Below are positions 4,744-11,809 of a stretch of 11,809 nucleotides of DNA, piece after piece. The notes under the pieces were generated by a model. The model saw only the letters and a list, made by a program, of their open reading frames with translations, searched no databases and was not told the DNA's origin. Origin of the DNA: Psychrobacter sp. GTDB taxonomy: Bacteria; Pseudomonadota; Gammaproteobacteria; Pseudomonadales; Moraxellaceae. Where the stretch lies: positions 1-11,809 of the forward strand of contig JAHHUJ010000048.1 in the NCBI GenBank assembly GCA_020024075.1, written 5' to 3'. A program made the position numbers and the translations under genes. Numbering within the stretch: the first letter of the stretch is position 1; each line of letters begins with the position of its first letter.

Positions 4744-7521
4744 CTATATCTTGCCATGGCATTGTTTATAACGCAGTCCAGAACCACAAGGACAAGGGGC
4801 GTTACGGCTAATGTTCATACCTTCATATGGGTTGTCACCATCTGCTGCTGATTGTGCCGCCATCTGTCTATTTTGTTGCTGTTGTGCCTGATTAACAGCA
4901 GCCACTTCAGCCTCGTTATGACGCTCACCCGTTAAGCTATCTAAGTCATCGTGTTCAAACATCATACGCTGACGCTCTGCCTGCGCCAAGCGCTCAGCTT
5001 CCATTGCCTCTAATTCTTCTTTGGTTGGAATATGAACCCGTGATAGATCTTGAACGGTATCTGACTTAATAGCACCTAGCATCATCTGGAATAGCTCAAA
5101 TGACTCACGCTTGTATTCTTGTTGCGGATCTTTTTGGGCATACCCTCGTAAATGAATTCCTTTACGCAGTTGATCCATTTGGGTTAAATGCTCTTTCCAG
5201 TGACGGTCCAAGCTTTGTAGCATGAAGTGGCGCTCAAGCTGAGCCGCATTCTCAGGCGACATTTGCTCACGGCGATCACGATAACGCTGAATGGCCGTTT
5301 GGATAATCTTTTCACGCAGACCTTCTTCATCCAATCGGCGATCTTCATCCAACCAGTCATTAATAGGAATATAGTATTTAAACTCGCTTTCTAGCTCATC
5401 TTCTAACCCATCAATATTCCACTGATCATCAATAGATCCGGGTGGAACAAATTGGCTAATTAGCGCATCATAAACATCACGATGCATCTCTTCAATCGCA
5501 TCTTGCAAATCCGCTTCAGCAAGCAGATCATCGCGCTGTGAGTAGATGACTTTACGCTGCTCATTGGCCACGTCATCATATTTAAGTAAGTTTTTACGTG
5601 CATCGAAGTCACGGCTTTCGACTTTACCTTGTGCATTTTCAATTGAGCGAGACACCATCTTATGCTCAATAGCCTCATCTTCTTTCAGGCCCATAGCACG
5701 CATCATATTCACCACACGATCACCGGCGAAAATACGCATTAAGTCATCTTCTAAAGATAAGAAGAACCGTGACTGCCCCGGATCCCCTTGACGACCTGCA
5801 CGACCACGCAGCTGGTTATCAATACGGCGTGATTCGTGGCGCTCTGAACCGATAATATGCAGACCACCTGCAGCCACTACTTCATCGTGTCTTTTCTGCC
5901 ATGCTTGTCTTAGACGCTCCATCTCTTCTGGGCTAACATTTTCTGGATCGACAATCTGTGCCTGCCAGTTACCACCTAAGATAATATCGGTACCACGGCC
6001 TGCCATGTTAGTGGCAATAGTGACCGCTCTTGGGCTACCTGCCTGTGCAATAATTTCAGCCTCACGCTCGTGCTGCTTGGCGTTTAGGACGTTGTGTTTG
6101 ATACCTTCTTGGTCCAGTAAATATGATAATTCTTCACTGGCTTCAATAGTAGCGGTACCCACCAATACCGGAGCGCCTTTGGCCTGAATCTCTTTGATTT
6201 CGCGGATAATACCTTTGTATTTACCCAGCTTAGTTAAGAAAATCTGGTCGTCTAAGTCAATACGGGCAATCGGCTTGTGGGTTGGAATAACCACCACATC
6301 GATGTCATAGGTAGATTTAAACTCAGCGGCTTCGGTATCTGCAGTACCAGTCATACCTGATAGCTTGTCATATAGACGGAAATAGTTCTGGAATGTGGTG
6401 GTTGCCAGAGTTTGGTTCTCTGCCTGAATTTCCACCCCTTCTTTGGCCTCTACTGCTTGATGCAGACCATCTGACCAACGACGACCTGGCATGGTACGAC
6501 CGGTATTCTCGTCAACGATGATTACTTCACCATCATTAACGATGTAGTGCACGTTTTTGACGAAGATATGATGCGCTCGTATTGCTGCTTGAACGTGGGC
6601 TAATAACGGTAGACGAGTTGGGCTGTATAAGCTCTCATTTTCTCCAAGCTCGCCGACTTCAATTAAGAAAGCCTCAATTTTTTCGTAGCCTTTTTCACTG
6701 ATTTCGATAGAGCGGTTTTTTTCATCAATCCAGAAGTCACCATCTCTATTTTCTTTGTTGGCTTCTTCATCGGTTGAGCGCTTCAGGCGAGGAATAATAT
6801 TATTGATTAGCGCATAAGTAGCAGAAGAGTCATCTGCCTGACCTGAAATAATAAGCGGTGTACGCGCTTCATCAATTAAAATCGAGTCAATTTCGTCAAT
6901 AATACAGTAGTTTAAAGGACGCTGTTTTTTCTCAGCTAAGCTAAATACCATGTTATCGCGTAAGTAATCAAACCCGTACTCATTGTTAGTACCATAAGTA
7001 ATGTCAGCTTGATAAGCATCCACTTTTTCTTGTGGGGGCTGCTGCGAGTAGATAACGCCAACCGTTAACCCCAAGAATTCAAATAAAGGACGGTTTAAAT
7101 CAGCGTCACGAGCCGCAAGGTAGTCGTTCACCGTAACCACGTGTACCCCTTTACCACTGATGGCATTGAGATAAATGGCCAAAGTTGCCATTAAGGTTTT
7201 ACCTTCACCGGTACGCATCTCAGCAATTTTACCTTCATGCAGAGTGATACCACCGATAATCTGCACATCGTAGTGGCGCATACCTAGCACACGCTTTGAC
7301 GCTTCACGACACACCGCAAAAGCCTCAGGCAATAGAGAGTCTAGGCTAGCCCCTTCGTCAAAACGACTCTTAAACTCTGCCGTTTTATTGCGAAGCTGTT
7401 CGTCTGTCAGGGCGGCTACTGCTTCTTCTTGAGCATTTACTTTTGCGACAATTTGGCGCATCCGCTTCAACTCACGATCGTTTTTAGTACCAATTACGCT
7501 TCCGATTATTTTTGACAACAT
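4744..7521 (-). CDS. secA: Protein translocase ATPase subunit SecA
   Basis: SecA is the ATPase motor that drives unfolded preproteins through the SecYEG channel, shuttling between cytoplasm and inner membrane. The 925-residue protein (E. coli has 901) is complete. The start MLSKIIGSVIGTKNDRELKRM aligns with the usual SecA N-terminus. Walker A is MRTGEGKT (102-109) and Walker B/DEAD is DEID (209-212). A preprotein cross-linking region follows to about residue 375. The second nucleotide-binding domain has NMAGRGTD (505-512) and RGRAGRQG (about 571-578). Scaffold and wing follow, then a Gln-rich linker and the zinc-binding tail with Cys910, Cys912, Cys921 and His922, used for SecB and phospholipid contact. 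The ribosome site is poor: the nearest AGG is about 12 nt before the ATG. No secM-like arrest-peptide gene precedes it; upstream is the divergent mutS. Regulation by secretion stress is therefore not evident from the sequence. Confidence 0.98.
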   Translation of the reverse strand: MLSKIIGSVIGTKNDRELKRMRQIVAKVNAQEEAVAALTDEQLRNKTAEFKSRFDEGASLDSLLPEAFAVCREASKRVLGMRHYDVQIIGGITLHEGKIAEMRTGEGKTLMATLAIYLNAISGKGVHVVTVNDYLAARDADLNRPLFEFLGLTVGVIYSQQPPQEKVDAYQADITYGTNNEYGFDYLRDNMVFSLAEKKQRPLNYCIIDEIDSILIDEARTPLIISGQADDSSATYALINNIIPRLKRSTDEEANKENRDGDFWIDEKNRSIEISEKGYEKIEAFLIEVGELGENESLYSPTRLPLLAHVQAAIRAHHIFVKNVHYIVNDGEVIIVDENTGRTMPGRRWSDGLHQAVEAKEGVEIQAENQTLATTTFQNYFRLYDKLSGMTGTADTEAAEFKSTYDIDVVVIPTHKPIARIDLDDQIFLTKLGKYKGIIREIKEIQAKGAPVLVGTATIEASEELSYLLDQEGIKHNVLNAKQHEREAEIIAQAGSPRAVTIATNMAGRGTDIILGGNWQAQIVDPENVSPEEMERLRQAWQKRHDEVVAAGGLHIIGSERHESRRIDNQLRGRAGRQGDPGQSRFFLSLEDDLMRIFAGDRVVNMMRAMGLKEDEAIEHKMVSRSIENAQGKVESRDFDARKNLLKYDDVANEQRKVIYSQRDDLLAEADLQDAIEEMHRDVYDALISQFVPPGSIDDQWNIDGLEDELESEFKYYIPINDWLDEDRRLDEEGLREKIIQTAIQRYRDRREQMSPENAAQLERHFMLQSLDRHWKEHLTQMDQLRKGIHLRGYAQKDPQQEYKRESFELFQMMLGAIKSDTVQDLSRVHIPTKEELEAMEAERLAQAERQRMMFEHDDLDSLTGERHNEAEVAAVNQAQQQQNRQMAAQSAADGDNPYEGMNISRNAPCPCGSGLRYKQCHGKI

Positions 7522-7588
7522 AACTTTGTAGACCTACTTATCGACTCAGTCGTGCATTATTAGGTGCAGACCATAAAAAATTTTATCT

Positions 7589-7620
7589 ATTATATATGGT
7601 AACAGTATTGATAGATACAA
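7589..7620 (-). promoter_or_regulatory. Candidate secA promoter
   Basis: On the minus strand TTGTAT (complement of 7615-7620) is 18 bp from TATATA (7591-7596), which overlaps a perfect TATAAT (7589-7594). The -35 is weak and the leader would be about 60 nt. AT-richness makes chance matches easy. Confidence 0.35.
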
Positions 7621-7718
7621 GGGCAACTGAATCTACAGCCATAAATTATTTGTTATTTTTTATAAAAAAGTTGGCTTGTGTCAGTAACTTTATCCACCGC
7701 TCCACGCTTGCCTTTATT

Positions 7719-7784
7719 ATATATAACCGCCCAAGTAACACTATATAACCGCCCAGACAACACTATATAACCGCACCGGCAGCA
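7719..7784. repeat. 22-bp tandem repeat, three copies, between secA and mutS
   Basis: Three head-to-tail copies lie at 7719-7740, 7741-7762 and 7763-7784, each with the core TATATAACCGC. Copies 1 and 2 share the following CCA, while copy 3 reads ACCGGCAGCA at the end. Divergence rises toward mutS. The array sits about 200 bp from secA and 155 bp from mutS and could bind a regulator of either gene, or be a neutral slippage product. Confidence 0.88.
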
Positions 7785-7876
7785 CTTACCATACGTTGCT
7801 AAATTCGCTCTAAATAGATGTTAAAATAGACAATAGAGAGAGTAAATTACTGTAAGACTCTTTTTTATCTTCTCAA

Positions 7877-7911
7877 AGCCCTCTAAATAAGAGGGGCTAC
7901 TCCTATTTTTT
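7877..7911 (+). promoter_or_regulatory. GC-rich hairpin in the mutS leader
   Basis: AGCCCTCT (7877-7884) pairs with AGAGGGGCT (7890-7898) with one bulged G, around a 5-nt loop. After 7 nt comes a run of six T's (7906-7911), and the mutS ATG is 41 nt beyond the hairpin. It could act as a leaky terminator or attenuator, or shield the leader. The gap before the T-run makes termination less certain. Confidence 0.4.
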
Positions 7912-7939
7912 GCTTATTGTTTTTCTTTGAAAGCTTACT

Positions 7940-10900
7940 ATGTCTGTTACCCCAACTATGTCTAATACCCCCAATAACGACTCGATTTTAAATATTGCTG
8001 GTACGGTCTATAACTTAGATGACCACACCCCAATGATGGTGCAATACTTAACCTTAAAGGCACAATACCCCCATGCTTTGCTGCTGTATCGCATGGGCGA
8101 TTTTTATGAGTTGTTCTTTGACGATGCCCAGCGTGCTGCCGATATTTTAGACATCACCCTCACCCGCCGTGGTAATGATAAAGCAGGCAATAATATTGCC
8201 ATGGCAGGCGTGCCCTTTCACGCTGCAGAAAGCTATATGGCCCGTCTTATCGCGGCTGGTGAAACCGTGGTTATCTGTGAACAAGTAGAAGACACTGCCG
8301 AGCCTAATAGTTCTAATGACAAGCCCGCTGCCAAAGGTATTATGCGCCGTGAAGTGGTAAAAACATTAACCGCAGGCACCCTGACCGACGATGCATTAAT
8401 TGGACCTAACCAAACCCCAAGTGTTGTCGCCATTGATTTTCAGGTCAGTAAAAACTTACAACAAGCCACCTTAGCCCAAGCGAAGAGATGGCAGGTGGGC
8501 ATCAGCCAACTTGACCTAAATGCTGGGACTATTCGCACTCAGACCCTTGGTCTAGACTCCTTATTACAGCAGCCAATGCTCGATAGCTTCAATAAAGATA
8601 ACAGCGACTCTCAAGAAGGCAGTAGTCCAGAAAAAGCCTTAGACTTTGAACAGCTACTAAAGCAGCGGCTGCTCACGATACTGATTCGCTTTTCGCCAAG
8701 TGAAGTTATCATCTCTGAAACCACCTCAGATGAGTGGCGACACTGGTTACAAGATAAGCTGTATTGCCCGGTTATCAGTGTGGCTGCCAGTGATTTTCAC
8801 GCTCAGCATGCGGCCACCACAGTGTGCCGACAATTTAACGTTCAGACCGTTGAAGGGTTAGGTATTGCCGACAGCTTAGTGGCCCAGACCAGTACCGCCG
8901 CCTTAATTCATTATGCACAGCAAACTCAGCAGCGTCATACCCCTCAGCTGAACGAGCTTATTGTCGAACGTGATGAGGACTATCTTATTATTGATGACAT
9001 TAGCAGTCGAAACCTAGAGCTTTTTTCACCAGTAAGCCCAACTGGTACCAGCTTACTTAGTGTGGTCAATCACTGTCAGACTCCAATGGGCAAGAGACTA
9101 CTGACCAACCAGCTAAAGCGTCCGTTACGTCTATCTCAAGCCCATCAACAGCTGCAAGCTCGACTGGACGCCATTGAATGGTTTGTCAATCAGCCGGCAC
9201 TGGCTAATTTACAGCCGTTACAACAGCAGCTACAAAGCATTTCTGATATTGAGCGTATCAGCAGCCGCGTTGCCTTACACAGTGCTAAGCCTCGTGATTT
9301 AAGACGTCTGGCATCTAGTATCAGAAGCAGTGAACAAGTGGCTGAATATTTACAGACTTTAGGACTAACCGCTGACGCACCGCCTTTGTTGCTGCAATTA
9401 TTTAAACAGCTGCCTTTACAGCACCCTGAGCTTATTGAGATTGCCGATTTATTAGACAGAGCCATTGTAGAAGAACCACCAGCCCATATTCGTGACGGCG
9501 GAATGATAGCGACTGGCTACGATGCAGAGTTTGATCGCTTGGTGCATTTGCATGATAACATTCAAGAAACCTTAGAAGAGATGGCCGATGAGGCGCGTCA
9601 AAGCTACAAACTACCAAGCCTTAAAGTGGGATTTAATAAAGTCAGTGGTTTTTATTTTGAGCTACCTAAAGGCCAAGCCAGCTCCGCACCAGATGCCTTT
9701 ATCCGTCGCCAAACTCTGAAAAACAGCGAACGCTTTATCACCGAACCGCTAAAAACTCTAGAAGTGGACTACTTAGAAGCTCAAACCAATGCCCTAGCCC
9801 GCGAAAAGGCCTTGTACCAAGGGGTTTTGGTCACCCTTAGCGAACAGCTATCTCACTTACAGCAATTAAGCGCTTCCATCTCACAGCTTGATGTGCTGCT
9901 AAACTGGGCAGTATTGGCCAAAGAAAGCCACTGGGTAAGGCCTCTTTTGACCCCTAAATCAAGCTATCTTGATATCAAATACGGCCGTCACTTGGTTGTG
10001 GAAGCTATGAACCAACCACAGAATATGCACGGCAAAGCATCGGCACCCTCCTCCCCTGCTTCGATTCAAGAATTTGTGGCCAATGACTGTCAATTAGGCA
10101 CTGAATCTAATGAACAACGTTTACTGCTGATTACCGGACCTAATATGGGCGGTAAATCCACTTATATGCGTCAGACAGCCTTGATTGTATTGCTTGCATG
10201 CTGTGGTAGCTTTGTGCCGGCAAGCTTCGCACGTATCGGTGATATTGACCGTATATTTACCCGTATTGGCTCGGCTGATGACTTAGCGGGTGGTAAGTCT
10301 ACTTTTATGGTGGAAATGATTGAAACCGCTCAAATATTAAACCTCGCCAGCTCGCACTCATTGGTATTAATGGATGAAGTAGGCCGTGGCACCTCAACCA
10401 CTGATGGCTTGGCTATCGCTCATGCTTGTGCAGTTCAGTTGGCTAAGATGGGCAGCTTAACCTTATTTGCCACCCATTACTTTGAGTTAACTGAATTGGC
10501 AAAACAGCCTGAACTGGCTCATAAAATCAGAAACGTACACGTTGCTGCTAGTGAAGTAGAAGGACAATTGTTATTGCTGCACAAAATACAAGAGGGAGCT
10601 GCCAGCTCAAGCTTTGGTCTGCATGTGGCAAAAATGGCAGGTATCCCTGAACAAGTATTAACTGCAGCCACCCACTACCTCACCCAACATAATTCATTAC
10701 ATAAAGCAGCCGCTTCCCCTGAAGTCGACTACGAAGTTAATCATGCTAAAATCGATAAAGCTTATGCAAATGCTGACCAAAGCCTGAATACTGAGCAAAA
10801 AAACACAGCTTTTTCACAGACATCGCTACAGTTAACACCATCTCAAGCAGCAGAATTTAACTCTCAACAATCCACTGATACGAGCCAATCAAACCCCATA

Positions 10901-11017
10901 AATACTAAGGCTATGGCCGTCTTTGAAAAACTAAAACAACTGCATCCAGATGAATTAACCCCAAAACAAGCGCTTGATTTACTATATGAGTTAAAGGACA
11001 GTACTGAGGGCAGCTAA
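7940..11017 (+). CDS. mutS: DNA mismatch repair protein MutS
   Basis: MutS binds base mismatches and small loops in new DNA and, with ATP, recruits MutL. The mismatch-reading motif is Phe55-Tyr56-Glu57 in YRMGDFYELFF. Connector and lever domains follow, with IDDISSRNLELF near residue 350 and the clamp region containing KVGFNKVSGFYFELPKGQ (near 570). The ATPase has Walker A GPNMGGKS (733-740, Lys739), Walker B LMDEVGRGTS (Asp812, Glu813) and FATHYFEL. The C-terminus ends with the MutS tail HPDELTPKQALDLLYELK. At 1,025 residues it is far longer than E. coli MutS (853). The extra length is about 19 residues before the Phe motif, about 100 between it and Walker A (including an Asp/Ser-rich insert in the connector), and about 53 after it, mostly a low-complexity linker at about 915-989. 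All key residues are intact. The start has only a weak GAAAG signal; Met7 (7958) is an alternative. fdxA follows 246 bp on. Confidence 0.97.
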   Translation: MSVTPTMSNTPNNDSILNIAGTVYNLDDHTPMMVQYLTLKAQYPHALLLYRMGDFYELFFDDAQRAADILDITLTRRGNDKAGNNIAMAGVPFHAAESYMARLIAAGETVVICEQVEDTAEPNSSNDKPAAKGIMRREVVKTLTAGTLTDDALIGPNQTPSVVAIDFQVSKNLQQATLAQAKRWQVGISQLDLNAGTIRTQTLGLDSLLQQPMLDSFNKDNSDSQEGSSPEKALDFEQLLKQRLLTILIRFSPSEVIISETTSDEWRHWLQDKLYCPVISVAASDFHAQHAATTVCRQFNVQTVEGLGIADSLVAQTSTAALIHYAQQTQQRHTPQLNELIVERDEDYLIIDDISSRNLELFSPVSPTGTSLLSVVNHCQTPMGKRLLTNQLKRPLRLSQAHQQLQARLDAIEWFVNQPALANLQPLQQQLQSISDIERISSRVALHSAKPRDLRRLASSIRSSEQVAEYLQTLGLTADAPPLLLQLFKQLPLQHPELIEIADLLDRAIVEEPPAHIRDGGMIATGYDAEFDRLVHLHDNIQETLEEMADEARQSYKLPSLKVGFNKVSGFYFELPKGQASSAPDAFIRRQTLKNSERFITEPLKTLEVDYLEAQTNALAREKALYQGVLVTLSEQLSHLQQLSASISQLDVLLNWAVLAKESHWVRPLLTPKSSYLDIKYGRHLVVEAMNQPQNMHGKASAPSSPASIQEFVANDCQLGTESNEQRLLLITGPNMGGKSTYMRQTALIVLLACCGSFVPASFARIGDIDRIFTRIGSADDLAGGKSTFMVEMIETAQILNLASSHSLVLMDEVGRGTSTTDGLAIAHACAVQLAKMGSLTLFATHYFELTELAKQPELAHKIRNVHVAASEVEGQLLLLHKIQEGAASSSFGLHVAKMAGIPEQVLTAATHYLTQHNSLHKAAASPEVDYEVNHAKIDKAYANADQSLNTEQKNTAFSQTSLQLTPSQAAEFNSQQSTDTSQSNPINTKAMAVFEKLKQLHPDELTPKQALDLLYELKDSTEGS

Positions 11018-11043
11018 ATCAAAAAAAGCTGACTGACAGGAAT

Positions 11044-11072
11044 TTGTGAAATATTGATTAACAGGGTAAAAT
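11044..11072 (+). promoter_or_regulatory. Candidate sigma-70 promoter for fdxA
   Basis: TTGTGA (11044-11049), a 17-bp spacer and TAAAAT (11067-11072) match the -35 and -10 consensus at four and five of six positions. A short inverted repeat GGGTA/TACCC (11064-11068, 11074-11078) overlaps the -10 box and might be an operator. Transcription from here would give a leader of about 185 nt. Confidence 0.4.
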
Positions 11073-11161
11073 ATACCCCTCAAATAAATCTTATCCCTCA
11101 TTCGTAACTTACTTATCTTGTGACGCTAATCATTTAGCCCAACAACTGGTCTAGTTACTAT

Positions 11162-11189
11162 ACCCCCAATTAGGGACCCCCAATTAGGG
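11162..11189. repeat. Perfect 14-bp tandem duplication upstream of fdxA
   Basis: ACCCCCAATTAGGG (11162-11175) is repeated exactly at 11176-11189. It stands out as GC-rich runs inside AT-rich DNA. Each copy can form a short CCC/GGG stem. It ends 74 bp before fdxA, within the leader if the candidate promoter is right. Confidence 0.92.
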
Positions 11190-11263
11190 TTATAAATAAC
11201 AAAACCAAAATAGCCATAATGGTTAAACAAATCTCAAGATAACTTTTATAAAGGTAGCTCGCT

Positions 11264-11587
11264 ATGACATTTGTTGTCACTGATAATTGCATCCGCTGCA
11301 AATACACCGATTGTGTTGAAGTCTGCCCTGTGGACTGCTTTTATGAAGGGCCTAACTTTTTGGTCATTCATCCTGACGAGTGTATTGACTGCGCCTTATG
11401 TGAGCCTGAGTGCCCAGCCAATGCTATTTTTTCAGAAGACGAAGTACCGAAAGGACAAGAAGAATTTATCGAGTTAAATGCAGAGCTTGCAGAAGAGTGG
11501 CCTAACATTACTGAAATGAAGGATCAATTACCAGACGCTGAGAAGTGGGATGGCGTTGAAGGTAAAATTCAGTATTTAGAGCGCTAA
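11264..11587 (+). CDS. fdxA: Seven-iron ferredoxin FdxA ([3Fe-4S][4Fe-4S])
   Basis: A small soluble electron carrier of 107 residues, the usual size for the Azotobacter ferredoxin I / FdxA family. By alignment with ferredoxin I (offset +1), Cys9, Cys17 and Cys50 hold the [3Fe-4S] cluster and Cys21, Cys40, Cys43 and Cys46 hold the [4Fe-4S] cluster; Cys12 and Cys25 are the extra non-ligand cysteines. Motifs are CIRCKYTDCVEVCPVDC and CIDCALCEPECP. The acidic C-terminal half (VPKGQEEFIELNAELAEEWP, then IQYLER) is typical. AAGG (11251-11254) lies 9 nt before the ATG. A mutS-fdxA pairing is known from pseudomonads and relatives, so the linkage is probably ancestral and not functional; the redox partner is not known from context. 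The gene probably has its own promoter and ends at a strong terminator. Confidence 0.97.
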   Translation: MTFVVTDNCIRCKYTDCVEVCPVDCFYEGPNFLVIHPDECIDCALCEPECPANAIFSEDEVPKGQEEFIELNAELAEEWPNITEMKDQLPDAEKWDGVEGKIQYLER

Positions 11588-11631
11588 ACGCTAAGCCCTA
11601 CACACTTACGCATAGCCAAGCTCGGTAAATC

Positions 11632-11670
11632 AAAAAGCGATCTATATCTATGATATGGGTCGCTTTTTTT
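11632..11670. terminator. Strong bidirectional terminator after fdxA
   Basis: A 16-bp stem (11632-11647 with 11653-11668, two G-U pairs) has a 5-nt loop and is followed by T's to 11670. The left arm starts with AAAAAGCGA and the right arm ends TCGCTTTTT. The five A's on the left give a U-run on the minus strand too, so it can also serve a convergent gene from the right. Confidence 0.92.
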
Positions 11671-11690
11671 ATGGCTGTCACTACGTCAGA

Positions 11691-11809
11691 TTAATTAAGT
11701 GGATAGGGGCAACTCACCACCTCTCCTAAATTACATACAATTTGATGCTTATCTTTATCAATTGGGTTTTTTATGGTGCCGGTAATATTGGCCAAATCCG
11801 CTTTTGTAC
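11691..11809 (-). CDS. Possible C-terminal end of an unknown minus-strand protein (cut by right edge)
   Basis: One minus-strand frame is open from the right edge to TAA (complement of 11691-11693), giving 38 residues and the stop. It contains ADLANITGTIKNP and ends GEVVSCPYPLN. The other two minus frames close within 52 bases of the edge. The stop sits 21 bp from a terminator that works in both directions, which fits a convergent gene. No family is recognised, and an open frame this short could be chance. Confidence 0.45.
   Translation of the reverse strand, partial: TKADLANITGTIKNPIDKDKHQIVCNLGEVVSCPYPLN

Larger units (their letters stand above)
7522..7939. other. 418-bp divergent regulatory region between secA and mutS
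   Basis: No gene is apparent. It must hold promoters for both flanking genes. The secA side is AT-rich with a good -10 match. The middle contains three 22-bp repeats (7719-7784). The mutS side has a hairpin (7877-7898), a six-T run (7906-7911) and a weak purine stretch GAAAG before the mutS ATG. A mutS promoter could not be fixed; TTGCTA (7796-7801) with TAAAAT (7822-7827) has a 20-bp gap, which is too long to trust. Confidence 0.7.

Noticed and set aside
4717..4747. Plus-strand TTGACA with TACTAT 19 bp later, pointing antisense into secA
   Set aside because: The -35 is perfect, but the -10 matches only four of six bases and the spacing is too long; AT-rich DNA produces such matches easily.
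7522..7939. secM-like arrest peptide gene upstream of secA
   Set aside because: No minus-strand frame with a signal peptide and an arrest motif is visible in this stretch.
11041..11072. FNR-type site before fdxA
   Set aside because: TTGAT at 11054-11058 is not followed by ATCAA at the required distance.

Overview
The window looks like a chromosomal segment of a Moraxellaceae gammaproteobacterium, most likely Psychrobacter. This rests on protein character (a roughly 1,025-residue MutS, a 925-residue SecA, a seven-iron ferredoxin next to mutS), moderately AT-rich DNA and very AT-rich spacers. The genus is an inference from memory; no search was run. No phage, transposon, CRISPR array, tRNA or rRNA is visible. 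All large genes are intact except those cut by the window edges.

Layout, left to right. The 3' end of hom (homoserine dehydrogenase, ACT domain) runs in from the left edge. It is followed by a free-standing acetyl-CoA acetyltransferase gene with its own strong terminator. A 373-bp spacer full of short tandem repeats and palindromes leads to a PRC-barrel + YsnF/AvaK (DUF2382) protein. A second, smaller YsnF/AvaK protein follows, also preceded by a tandem-repeat array. Convergent to it, on the minus strand, is a small acidic lipoprotein gene downstream of secA. A 418-bp divergent region separates secA (minus) from mutS (plus). After mutS comes fdxA, a strong bidirectional terminator, and what looks like the 3' end of a minus-strand gene at the right edge.

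The housekeeping genes are unrelated in pathway: threonine/methionine synthesis, thiolase chemistry, protein export, mismatch repair and electron transfer. The accessory-looking part is 1868-4550: two paralogous YsnF/AvaK proteins, a family linked by name to stress and resting-cell proteins, each with its own repeat array and terminator, plus the acidic lipoprotein. The two arrays share a TAGT(T)ACTTA core, which could mark co-regulation.

The most distinctive global pattern is that most larger spacers contain short (13-22 bp) tandem duplications, while none was noticed inside a gene. This may reflect replication slippage tolerated in spacers, regulatory iterons, or both. I do not see a clearly new multi-gene system. 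The repeat-flanked YsnF/AvaK pair is the best candidate for a closer look.
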